Below, piece after piece: positions 25,509 to 36,900 of a DNA stretch of 64,000 nucleotides (its first letter is position 1; each line of letters begins with the position of its first letter). The stretch is taken from NCBI GenBank assembly GCA_963556255.1, contig OY744614.1, forward strand, positions 33,441,832 through 33,505,831, read 5' to 3'. A model generated the notes under the pieces. That model worked only from the letters and a program-made list of their open reading frames with translations. It did no database searches and was not told the origin of the DNA. Source of the stretch: Allolobophora icterica. Its lineage: Eukaryota > Annelida > Clitellata > Crassiclitellata > Lumbricidae. The translations under genes were made by a program, and so were the position numbers.

Positions 25509-26399
25509 CAGTCTTGTTGTCAAGACCTTAAACCTCAAGACCAAGACCAAGACCAAGACCTTGAACCTCAAGACCAAGACCAAGACCAAGACCTTGAACC
25601 TCAAGACCAAGACCAAGACCAAGACCTTGAACCTCAAGACCAAGACCAAGACCAACCCTTGAACCTCAAGACCGAGACCAAGACCCAAAAAAATCACAGT
25701 CGTATCCAGACTTCTATTCCTTAATAAAAATTGTCCAGTCGGACTACTCGTTATTTTAATGAAAACATGACTTTTCTTTTATTCAAGCAAAACAACTCTA
25801 AATGGAGACTGCAGAGAATTCCGATTTCGTATTTACCAAAGTCCTTCATGCGAAATGTTATTCCAAATGCCTGTTGAATTTTATAGAAACCAATTTGCTC
25901 AGAATTTTCTGACCAAGACGTGACCTGTGGAGCCTCATAAAAATTCTGCCCTGTGAAAAAACACGATCTACAAGTGCTGAAATCGCTAGCACACAAAGCA
26001 GCTTTTCAAGAACCGGATGTAAATGTACAAATTAATCATGAGTCTGTTTTGAAATCATTCCATGCTAAATAACCGGAAGTCAAAATAATTGTCCAAAACA
26101 ACAGTGAATCCTCATTAACACCGTGTAAATACTAAAGCAATAACTGTATGAGTAATTATTGGATAAATTTTTAAAATTCTTGCCGTTTGTTAAAATTAAT
26201 GACTGTTCACATTGACAAAAGTCTTGGTCTTGGTCTTGGAAAACCAAGACCAAGATTTTGAACCTCAAGACCAAGACCAAGACCTTGAACCTCAAGACCA
26301 AGACCAAGACCTTTGGTCTCAAGACCAAGACCAAGACTTTTAAAAACGAACTCGAGTGCACTCGAGACCAAGACCTTGGTCTCGAGGACAACAAGACTG
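25509..26399 (+). mobile_element. CAGTCTTGTTGTC MITE, copy 2
   Basis: Same orientation and layout as 21905-22809, with ends CAGTCTTGTTGTC and GGACAACAAGACTG. Unit numbers in the terminal minisatellites differ from copies 1 and 3. The right flank GTTCTGAT matches the left flank of copy 1, not its own left flank. Confidence 0.88.
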
Positions 26400-26557
26400 G
26401 TTCTGATCTTACCTTACATTATAATTATCAGTTCTTTATTAGGCCTATGCATAGTGAAAGTGGCGCTATACCAGCATTTTGTAGGCCTATATATAGGGCC
26501 TAAATAAAATAATTAGGAATTTCCTTACAAGTTGCCTAACTCTACAATTCCTTCCAG

Positions 26558-27845
26558 TTCTGGTAAGAAGACGGCGGATGACAAGCATCATAAGATCGTA
26601 ATCACGACCAAGGCAAGACTGAATCCGTCCAGAGCCATCGATCCTAAGCTGGTTACGATGATCAGCCAAACACCAAGCACTGAGACCGAGGTCCCCAGGG
26701 ACCTTCCAACGAACCAGTCCTCGTCCGGAGAAGAGGACGACCACCCGATGAATCCAGGTCGTCCATCTGGAAAAGACCATGACTCCGACTCGACGTCAAG
26801 TGATGACGACTCGCATTTCTTTCTCACGGATCAGACCAAATCCAGCCAACGAACAAAGGATGAGGCAGCAGCGGACCGTGACGAATATCGTTTCGCCACT
26901 CCCCTTTCGGAGGACCTGATGCGGCTGGATCTGGCTGGAATGTCGAGGGTCGAAAGGGACTGGAGAACCCTGACGAACGTCCGACCGAAATTCCAGACCG
27001 AGGCGCGGATTCTCGATCGCCTGATCCAGATGGAACGCTTTCAGACTCAGACGGTGGAACTGGAAAACGGACTGCGAAGACCGATAGGCCTACGTATCAA
27101 CAGCAACAGCCTTCTCCAGGCAGCACCGGGAAAGAACGCCAGGGGCAGAGTACCCTCTCGTCGCGGTAATCCAGACTTGGACAACACCCGCAAGTCCAAT
27201 GCGGCACCCGCTTCGGCCGACCTCATCTGCCAGCTCTGCCTGGAGCGGCACGCGGTTCGCTCATGCGTGGACAACGTTTACGCATCGCGTAGCAGATCGA
27301 CGATAGATTTCGACAAGTACGAGAGGGCGACGCCGCAAGGACCTTCCAACCGGATGGGCCCGACGGTACAGGGACGCTCCTCGAACCCTCTAGCTCCAGG
27401 TGCCTTTCGCGGACGAGCGAGGCTGACCAACGCAGGCCGCGCAGTGCGGGTCAACGAGTACGGCGGGTCGACGAGTTTACCCCAACAACCGCTTCAGCGG
27501 GTCGATGAGTACGCCTCGGCGATAGGCGGGTCAACCAGTGCACAGCCAGTCGACGCACCGAGTGACCTTATCGGCGCCTTCAACGTCCTTGGCCTACAGA
27601 TCAGCCAATCGAAAGGCGGCGAATATTCGTCCCTGAAACCGACGTTGACCAGTAATGAGGTCACCAGCGGGTCAAAGACGGTCGCTGGAACCGCGAAAGG
27701 AAACTTAGTCATACCAACCGTGAACTGTCGAAAGACTCCTTCGATCGTAGACGTCGAGGTTCGGACGTTGAAACCTCCGCGACTCAAGTCGGCCACGAGA
27801 ACTCTAAAGCCAGGATCCAAGCGAAGACCACAAACTGCCAACTAG
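26558..27845 (+). CDS. Orphan protein, probable terminal exon (about 428 codons)
   Basis: I do not recognise this protein. A 1.29-kb open frame, clearly more GC- and CpG-rich than its surroundings, ends at TAG 27843-27845. The frame has no ATG before 26658. Just upstream is a good 3' splice site: branch-like CCTAACT, pyrimidines, then TTCCTTCCAG ending at 26557. So 26558 is probably an exon start in phase, with earlier exons unseen; ATG 26658 is the alternative. The N-terminal third is Ser/Asp/Glu-rich and probably disordered. A conserved-looking middle (RMDL-like MRLDLAGMSRVERDW, then LDRLIQMERF) precedes CQLCLERHAVRSC, a C-x2-C-x3-H-x4-C knuckle with the spacing seen in some BEL/Pao Gag proteins. 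The C-terminus is basic. No RT or protease is nearby, so a host gene is favoured. Confidence 0.6.
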
Positions 27846-27923
27846 TCCAATTAAACTCACGAGCAATTCGAAAAATACGTCGACTCCAGCATAGATCGAA
27901 AATTTCTGTTCAAATGGTGACTA

Positions 27924-28241
27924 CAGGGTGGAGTTGTCGGGGGTGGTCTTTCTTAGGATCCCCACCGTTAAGTCTTCATTGCACACCCCAGGAGGGTCGT
28001 TTCCAATCCCCCCTGTTGTGCTATTGTGATTTAGCAATGTTTGACTCCGACCACGAGAAGAAATTTCCATGGTGTATCATGTATGCATTTATGAATTTTC
28101 TCAACAAAGGAAGATTTTGATTCGAGTCTGACTTGCACAACTGCTAACGTTGAAATCAGCTGCTTTCAAATTTCGTTGACATCAGTTTGCAAAATTCGGA
28201 TAAAATGTTCAACCCTTCCCCAGAATTGTTTTCCCACACTG
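27924..28241 (+). mobile_element. GGGAATTGT-type MITE, copy 2
   Basis: Begins CAGGGTGGAGTTGTC and ends AATTGTTTTCCCACACTG. The perfect 8-bp TSD GGTGACTA lies at 27916-27923 and 28242-28249. It lies about 80 bp past the orphan gene's stop, so it may sit in that gene's 3' UTR. Confidence 0.88.
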
Positions 28242-28369
28242 GGTGACTACAAATCGGTCAGTCAAATGCACCCTGAAGAGGTAACGAGGGTCACACCAAA
28301 CGTGGTCAAGGGGAAGGGGGTATCCCCAATCCGGACGTCCACATCCACAACTGGTACATGAACACAAGA

Positions 28370-28838
28370 GGGTCGTCCATTAATTATGTCAACAAATTTT
28401 AGGCAGTTTTGACCCCCTCCCTCCTCCTTGTCAACAACTGTCAAACATTCAAGGACCCCCTAATAAAATTGTCAACAAAAATTAACCCCCCACCAAACAC
28501 AGCAAATTATCTTTCCATTGAAAAAGAAACTCGAAATATTAGCTTTTCAAAAAGAACCAAGGATATTTGCATTTAAGAGATTATGCAGCGTATTTTCTCA
28601 TTAATCTTCGAACAATGAACAAGATAAGTTAAAATGAAGAAAATATCGCGTTTGATTAAATTACAGACAAAAAAGTTATAGGTCACTCATAAAGACTTTC
28701 AGAATCTATGGTTGCGTTTTGATTAAACTATTGTTGACGTCAATTTGTCTTGAACACCCCCTCCCCCTTGTCAAGAATTGTCAAACTTTTCCAAACCCCT
28801 CCCTCCCCCATTTTGATGACATAATTAATGAACGACCC
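28370..28838. mobile_element. MITE with GGGTCGTCCATTAATTATG ends
   Basis: About 22-bp inverted ends (GGGTCGTCCATTAATTATG against CATAATTAATGAACGACCC). The interior repeats GTCAACAATTGTCAA-like and CCCCCTCC words. TSD not resolved. Confidence 0.78.
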
Positions 28839-30032
28839 CATAATAATAGTAAGTAAAGAATAGAGCCTGCATCTTTAGACATCAATTAAAGCCAGGCAGC
28901 AGACAGCCTGAACTGAGGAGGATCCGATTCGAGTCCCTTTGCAGGACGTGCTAGGATCAAAGTACCAAATCCGTATATTAAAGTACCAAATCCCATAGAT
29001 CAAAGAACCAAACCCTGTAGATCAAAGTACCAAACTCCACAGCCTGGCCTTGTTAGATCAAGAAGGTAGGCTAAACTAGGCCTTAGCACTGAGCACTGGA
29101 CTGCAGACGTCTGTAAGAGGTCCCAGGGAGGGTATACGCCAAAGTGGGTTAATTTCACGATCAACCTGCATGGATGACCCCTACTGAAGCAGACGTCGCA
29201 GAGGACGTACAATTGGAGTCTGTGCAATTCAGGTGTCCACATGAAGAGATTTAATACTCAACTGCATTTTATTTAAAGGTAGAGAACATGGAGAAAAACA
29301 GAGTCCGTCCTTACCCAGTAACTAAAAAGAGGCTCCTCATGACGGTTACTGCACATGCATGTACATATGAAACTCATAAATCAAGTCTTCAAACATATAT
29401 TTTATGCTCAAAGTATCCAGAACAAACGTGGCCAACGGGAATATCCTACCTACAACTGAACTAGCAATTCTACTTAACAGGAAGTACTCTACCTAACACA
29501 TGCTCTTTAACGACAAGACTGTATTGAAACCGACTGGCAAACCAATGCAGCTTGTCGTTGAAGTGTTAAACTATTTTGGCTCAATTAAAGTGTTGGCTCA
29601 ATTAAAACTGTAGACTTGTATTGTCAGGTAATAAAGCTACATAATTAGCTGTAGGCGGTTGTAATTCAGTATTAGACAACTTATGTTAACAAGCAGCTGG
29701 CTACATTAGCGTTTGTAGTTATGTTTCAGCAGCATGGCACATTTCTATTCTAGCACCCAAATGACATGCCAATCTAAAAACTGGTATGTGCATCTTTAGT
29801 ACTTAAAACTAGTTGATATGGCAAAGCATAACAATTAATGTCACATAATAACTTTCAGCTCATTTAAACCAAATGAAGCAGAAATCTTCATCCACAAACC
29901 TAAGCAAGGCCTTTCTAAGTGTTGCACGAGTGTCATATTACAACTAAATACTTTACAGGTCTCCCAACAGGTGACATAAAAAGGTTGGGCAACATATTGT
30001 GAAATCACACAACACTACAAAAGGCTTATAAA
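28839..30032. other. Intergenic, possible RIOK3 3' UTR
   Basis: No coding frame is supported. On the minus strand an AATAAA (29268-29273) is a candidate polyadenylation signal for the kinase gene, implying a 3' UTR of about 1.4 kb. Other AATAAA words nearer the stop lie inside the MITE. A short triplicated AAAGTACCAAA word occurs at about 28960-29035. Confidence 0.35.
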
Positions 30033-30383
30033 CAGTGCCGGATTTAGACTTTGTGAGGCCTGCCCTTAGCTGTATAAAGCAAGGAGGCCCACTTGTTAAA
30101 AAATTATACCAGAAGGTCTCATAAAATTTGAAAACATATAAGCGTTTTAGTTATTTAATAGCATGGCATTTAAAGTGAAAATTCAAATGATTTTCAAATG
30201 AATGCATTTATTCAGGCAAGATGGAATTTGCTACACAAGCCATTTAAAAAGGTTCCACATAATATACATATAGCACACATAAAATTAAAAGAGCCCCCCC
30301 AAAAATTATGAATTTTTTAGGCCCCTGCGGATCATGAGGCAATAAGCTGTAGTTTGTTTAGCTTATGCCTAAATCCCGCACTG
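30033..30383 (+). mobile_element. hAT-like MITE (CAGTGCCGGATTTAG), intact 351-bp copy
   Basis: Ends CAGTGCCGGATTTAG and CTAAATCCCGCACTG. The perfect 8-bp TSD CTTATAAA lies at 30025-30032 and 30384-30391. Reference copy for the split element at 1288-2861 and the inverted copy at 47997-48402. Confidence 0.92.
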
Positions 30384-30644
30384 CTTATAAAGTACAACTT
30401 ACGTTGCAGTTCTAACAGCAAGTCGTTCATGCTCAATGTACAGTTGACCAACAACATACAATGCTCACCAGACATAGAGACTAGCGTACCACAAAATGAC
30501 AACTTTTCCTTAGAGATCTTTCACATGAAACCCATCTAAAGCCAATTTCTTAGCAGAAAGATAATCCAATACGAAGGAGAACAAAACAGGATTGTGAACA
30601 TTGCAAGTTGTGTGAAAAACAGTTTAACAGCACATTCATTTTTC

Positions 30645-30904
30645 TTATGAGCTCTTCAAATCTGCAACATTGTCTTCTGGAACTTTGTCAGCATCCTCGT
30701 TACATTCCTCAGCATCATCATCCTCATCACCATCATCCTCATCCTCGGCATCAGAGTTCGAGTCATCATCCTGATGTTCGGAATCATGAAGCTCCTTCTG
30801 ATGCTCTCTTTCAGCACAAGCCTTTGCGAAGAAGAAATCAAATGGATAGTCCGTCTTGCTCATACCGAGTCTAAGATTCTCCTCGTCTTTTTCATACTTT
30901 TCGA
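30645..30904 (-). CDS. riok3: riok3 coding exon 11, with apparent frameshift
   Basis: The clear coding frame (KYEKDEENLRLGMSKTDYPF, then an acidic tail of about 40 residues and TAA at 30645-30647) is out of phase by one base with exon 10 if splicing uses the good TAG acceptor (30905-30907). One extra A in the AAA run at 30898-30903 would give IEKYEKDEEN, aligning with the family's IEALEKMNED. Options are an assembly indel, a true frameshift (about 14 residues then stop), or use of the weaker AAAG acceptor 8 nt downstream, which restores phase. Confidence 0.75.
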
Positions 30905-33900
30905 TCTATTGACAAAAATTATGCAGAATATAATAATACTTGTTATCATTGTAAAACACTCATCAACCTGTTTTAAAATCATACATCAACTTGACATTTA
31001 TTTACAAATAAACCAATGTTGAAACAATTATTAGAATTAATTTTCTTCAAACGTGCCCACAAAGCACTCGAGTTAGTACCAATTCATGGGAATGGCACAG
31101 CCTTACTTACTTCTGCAAACAGTGGATCAATGAATAAATATTAAGAAATGACAAATAGTCCAACTATACAGCATTAACTCCTAACAAAATGATTAACTAC
31201 TTAAGGTGATCAATCTACTACAACAAAATGTAGCAATCCCATTTCCTCGAGTAAAAATCTCCTGTAAACAACAAACTAATATTCACACCACCAAACTCAA
31301 TAAAAATCCAATTGACAACTTACATGTAGGCATATATATATATATGTAATGGCAATGGCAATCAATGCAAATAAGATTTCAGTGGCTTGTTAGCACAGTT
31401 TTATCAGCAAATGACTGAATCAGATGAAGGTTTGATAAGAGAGTAGCAAATTATCTTAAGAATGACACATGGTCATTCACAAGAACCCACTCATAAAACA
31501 CCTGCATTACAAAAATCTAATCAGAGCTCCTAATGTTAAAAATTGCTGTGGTTAAGTTGACACCTTCGGCAACCGAGAAAAGCAATCTGCTCTGATCAAG
31601 CAAGCACAGAGGCTGAATTGCCCTTGACGAGACGTCGTTTTTGATTATCTACCTGAAGATAAGCACTTCACACCTGAAGAGATTAACGCAAGGGAAATGT
31701 CATGAACAGGTCAGTCTTGACCTCTGCCCTACACCTGACAGCCTATCATCCAATCTATCATCCAGTACTGTTTCTCACGATACCCAATTACAGTAAGACG
31801 CAATTCAGACACTGCTCCTATACCAGTGTATGAGCAATTGTGACTATTTAAGTAGTTATGCACGTCGTACATGTGTATGCATGTATGTACAGTTGTATAA
31901 GTGTGTAGACCTGCATATGTCTTGGGACCTTTATACAACACAGGTAGGGGTCAGCCGGGTAGACATTTTCTACCGAGTACCGGATCCGAGTATTTGGATG
32001 TACTATTTGCCGGATCCGGGTACGAACCGGGTACCATTTGTTCCATATGGGAAGCTTCACATTTTCATGTAGTGAAAAATTAATCATTAATTTAATTACT
32101 TTATTTAAATTTGTTAATATATTTTACTATTGTATCTTGTGATTTCTGGCAAATCATAAATGAAACAAAGTTTCACAAACAATGAATTACACTTTATTAT
32201 ATCTATATTTAAATGTAAACTTCGTTTAATTAACTTCATAAAATAAAACGATGAAGTAAGAACAAATAATTATAAAACTAAAAAGTTCTAGTCTCTAGAA
32301 CTACAAGTTTGAAAGAACTAGCTAATTTATATGTGTAAGTTAATTGAATAAGTTTAAAAAATTTGTATTGACAACTATTTGCTATTTGCGTGCCCAGTAT
32401 TTGCCGAGGCGAATACTTCCGAATAGTGCCGAAAAACGGGATATTCGGCCGAGGCAAATGTCCGAGGCGATTTCCGGCTGATCCCTAAACACAGGACATG
32501 GCTCTCTGATAGACCAGAAAAGGTGTAACTTAATATAAACATACACAGCACCACAGCTACAAACATCCTAGAAATACATATAAAAAGGACGTGCAGTTAT
32601 TTTGGCCTGTAGTCAGACACCCGCAAAAAGCATATCGCTGGCTGGCTGAAGGCCACAAATTAACATTGTCAAGTGCATTACAGTAATTATTGTACCTTCT
32701 CCCATATCTAATGTTACCAGACATCATTTTTAAAGTACTTAGAGACATGACCTCACATGATAAACTCTGCTTGTATAACTGGTTGCTGGATTATATTTAA
32801 CATCACTCAAATCTAATCTAATTACTTCGTAGATAAGTTGAAAAGCGTACTTGTGCTAAAAATTCTGGTCCTTCTCCAGCCAGATTCAGCTCCGTAATAC
32901 TGTTGAACAAGTCATGTGGCGAAGGTACTCCAACCGCTCCACTTCTTGTGAAGAACTGTTGCACAACAGATTTTCACATTAACAAAACATCTTGGCTACT
33001 AAATTACTTAACGTTTGGTTCCTAACAGTTATACATACACCGCAGCATCGTTAAAATACTGCAGCCTCGTTATAACTTCGTTATTACACAAACTCTGATA
33101 TTTATTCATTCATTCATTTAGAGTATTTATGTAGCACCTCTATAAGATAACTACTCAGAGGCATTTTCCCGGCCCAACCACGGTGGAAAAGAAGTTTCAA
33201 GTGTTTGTAGAAAGTACATAAGCAGAATCCATAGCTACGACAAGACACAGATCCAAAGGGAGATCATTCCAGGTGGATGGACCAACCACTGAAAAAGCTC
33301 AACACTGCATTGTTAAGGTGCATGCAAAAGGAACAACTAATTCACCCCGTGCAGTGGAATGAAGATTTCTACGGCCAGCCAAAACGTTGCATGACATAAC
33401 GTGACGAAGATGTGGATCCCAATTTTAATTCTGATGTAGAAAATGACCACTTTAGGAGTGGTCTCATTATAAGGTGGTTCTTGGTATGGTTTCCAAAGAC
33501 AGCGTTACAATGAGTTTCCAGTGTCTAGAAGTATTATAAAATATAAAAGAAATTTGTTTTGGCATCGGTAATGTGAACACAATCACAACAACAACTTGGG
33601 GGCCATCCACATATTACGTACGCAATGAGGGGGGTCGGATTTAGGCGATCTTGCGTACGGGTCCAATTTTCCCGGATTTTTGCGTACGTAATATATGGAT
33701 GGCCCTTGACATTTAACAAGAATAAGAAAACAACATGAGCAGAAACGTAAATTAAAACAAACTACATAACAGCAATAGGAGAGGTCTGAAAGCATGTATT
33801 ACAGAAAAAGACAAATATGTTACAATGTGAATACCTGTAAGCTCAAGAAATGCATCGAATGCAATCACTTACCTCGGAAACGTTGCTGCAGTCTCGAAGC

Positions 33901-36900
33901 AGGAACTCCATTGCATGAGGATGCATCGCGTCAACCGCCTGAGCAACGTCGATGAAGTAGACTTGGTCTTGAAACCACAGCATGTTGTATTCGCTGAGGT
34001 CGGCATGCACCAAACGACACGAGTGGAACATTGTCTTCATGTGCTAAAACACACAAACGACATCATCTACTGCTTGTGTGCAGCACCTTCTAGGAATCTC
34101 CCAGTAGTAGATTTCATCAGGTAAATACGAAGATAAGCTGGGCATTTTTCCTGAGCTGCACCAATCCGAATTGTATATGCAGCAAAAGATTGTTCGAGAA
34201 GAAAAGGCTAATGCTCTAGTATGTGTCACTAGCATCTGCAATCAACATCTTTGCTAACACGGCTCCTTTACAAATGCTACAGTAGCAACCTGTGTAGCCA
34301 ACCACACCGAGTGATTGGTGCACTGTATGTTAAGTGGGTCTGTACGCAAGGCACATAGGCTACATATTGTTACTGTGGCCTGTAGGGTGAAAATTAGCTG
34401 TGTTCCGATGGTATGCACTGTGATAAGGTTGGGTTGGGCCGTGTTAACTTAAGACCTACCTCTTGCTTACCTACCATTGCCTAACTTAAGACCTAACTTC
34501 TGGATACTCTGACCTATTGGAATTCAACTGGTTTTCTCCAACAGACTGTGATTTCTGATTATGACTTGACTTGTAGCGAACATATGCCACGACCTTCTTG
34601 AACTTTCTTTGCTTTGTCTGTTGTCAGCAACTGAAAACTATTCCGTCAGATCATGGTTTTGTGCCAGACAAGTCTTAAACAACCCTGATAAACTTCCCTT
34701 AAAAAGTCACTATACAAATGTGCAACTCTGATTACACAATCCAGAGAATGTAGTTCATTTTCATGACACGTAAATTGTAATTAGTAACTTCTATTGCGCC
34801 AGCATCTAATGCACAAAGCAACAACCGATGGTACACCAAAACCAAACCGTACTCAGGTCAATATCCAGTAGGTCAGTCCGCAAGACAGAAAGGCAGCCTA
34901 TGGACATAAGAACAGCTGGTTGCTCATAGCCTACACTCAACCAGACAGCAACTAATGCTTTGTGCTATTGCCATGGACACTGCTCAATGAGTAATTAAAA
35001 GTTCACAGACAGAGAAAAACGAAGATTACCTGCAAGCATTGTTCATAGGCAATCTGTATGTCGACGGTCGACAGCTTGGCGTCTTTTAGCGTCGGCGCTG
35101 GTACTCGATTTTCTCCGATGAAAGACATAACCAGAATGTGCTTCTTCAGTACCACAACAGTTGGACATGGAATCTGGAACTTCTCCATTCTGGAAAATAA
35201 TTTAATTACCTGGTTAATTTATTTACAAGTAACTGACTGACTGACTGATGCATTAATATGATTTGATAGCAACTCAACAAAAGTGGCTCCAATGCTTTAA
35301 ACCTTTAACGACAAGAGGGATTAGCTGTCCATACATAACAGTGCACGCTCGTTATTAAAGTGTTAAGAAAAGTGAATTTTCTAATGTTCAAGTACATTCC
35401 TCCATTTGCTTACTTACCATTTGTGTACCAGCCCTAAAAACCTACAGATACAATGGTGCACAATAATCTAATCTAATGACTTTTATAGTGCCTCTAATCT
35501 AATCTAATCTACTGACTTCTATAGTGCCGCTACTTTACTTTATCCTACATTATATTAATTTACTTAATCTCCTGGTCCTTATATTCGACTCCCATGTTGG
35601 GAATTAACAAGCAATAGGGGGCTCGCCTTAGCGGGACACCATCCCTTCTGGGTCTCCCTTTGTGTCCTATTAATATTTCTGATCCTTATCATTCAGGTTT
35701 CTTTTCTTTTCTTTTATTAAAAATTCAAGCTCAGCACTTACCAATGATACCAATCTAAGGAACATATATTATTGCTTTGAAATTTGGTAATCTTATGTAT
35801 TAAAATAAACATGTTAATATGATAACTTAAATTAGTTGTGTGTATTGTTGTTTAATACAAACATTGATTTACTAAAATAGTATCTGTTACAAGGTAAACA
35901 AGTCTGTAACGGGTTAAACAACCTGATGTTAAGGAACGAATGTAAATCAAATGTGTGGACCAATAAAAAACGTTCTGTTCTGTTATCATAATGTCTGAGA
36001 CAACAGTCGAGGCACAATTAAGCAGGAAATAACGCTCATTGCCCAGGAACAAAAAATCGTGTTACATAGTGTATTATATATCAATTATACACAAAACTAG
36101 GTTAGGAAGTCAGAGAGAGATAGTCTTAAGAACACCACATGCCTTCTCAGATTCATCTCTTCTTTCTCGGCCCAGATCTTCATAATCTTTCGTGGATTCT
36201 TCTTTCTGAACTCGTCTTTAAAGAATCGCACGTCTCCGCAGACGTACTGGTAGCGGTTCTTGAACTCCGAGAGAGTCGTCTTGAAGACCTTCAGAGCACA
36301 CTCAGCAGGAACCACATGGTTTTGGATACTGAAAATTCGACACCAGAATCACTCACTAACACACCTACTCTTTACCGTAAGTTGCTCTTCTTTAGCTGAG
36401 CTGGATATCTAAGATAAAAATATTTTAGATAGCCATTTATGCAGCATCTCTTAGATATTATATTTAATTTAATTCAATTTAAATGCCTTGATTTAGATTC
36501 AGCTTCACATACTTCATAGATCACAGATATTCAGAATGCACATTGCAGTCAATCATATTAATTCATGTAAAACAACTTCACAGCTTCAGAAAAGCGATAT
36601 AACATAATACAACTGCCATATGTGAAACAGCAAATATGACACAACAATACTTTGAAGTCTTCCTGTTACCATCTTATGTATAATTACGACCAAATACAAT
36701 AACACTGAAAACTTGAGAAGATGACCTTTATAACAAATGTACCATGCACACTGCCTTACCTCCCACCATCTGCATGAAAGACAATGGACTCCTTTCCTGA
36801 ACTAACGACACCAGTGATGGAGTTCAGCGCACCAGTATTAACCAACTTATACATGATCAAACGGGTTTTCTCGTCAACAGCCAACTCCTGAAAATCAGCA

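Larger units (their letters stand above)
21905..26399 (+). mobile_element. Candidate composite (macro)transposon bracketed by two MITEs
   Basis: Two same-orientation copies of one MITE (21905-22809 and 25509-26399) enclose 2.7 kb holding a MITE fragment, two LINE 3' ends and a tRNA-like repeat. The 8 bp before the left copy (GTTCTGAT, 21897-21904) equal the 8 bp after the right copy (26400-26407). The inner flanks (CTCGTAAC, CTATTAAT) match neither this nor each other. That pattern is expected if the whole 4.5 kb moved as one unit; rearrangement between copies is the alternative. Confidence 0.5.

Noticed and set aside
26558..27845. Retroelement Gag gene
   Set aside because: Knuckle spacing is suggestive, but no protease, RT, integrase, LTR or second knuckle was found nearby. 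Kept as an open alternative only.
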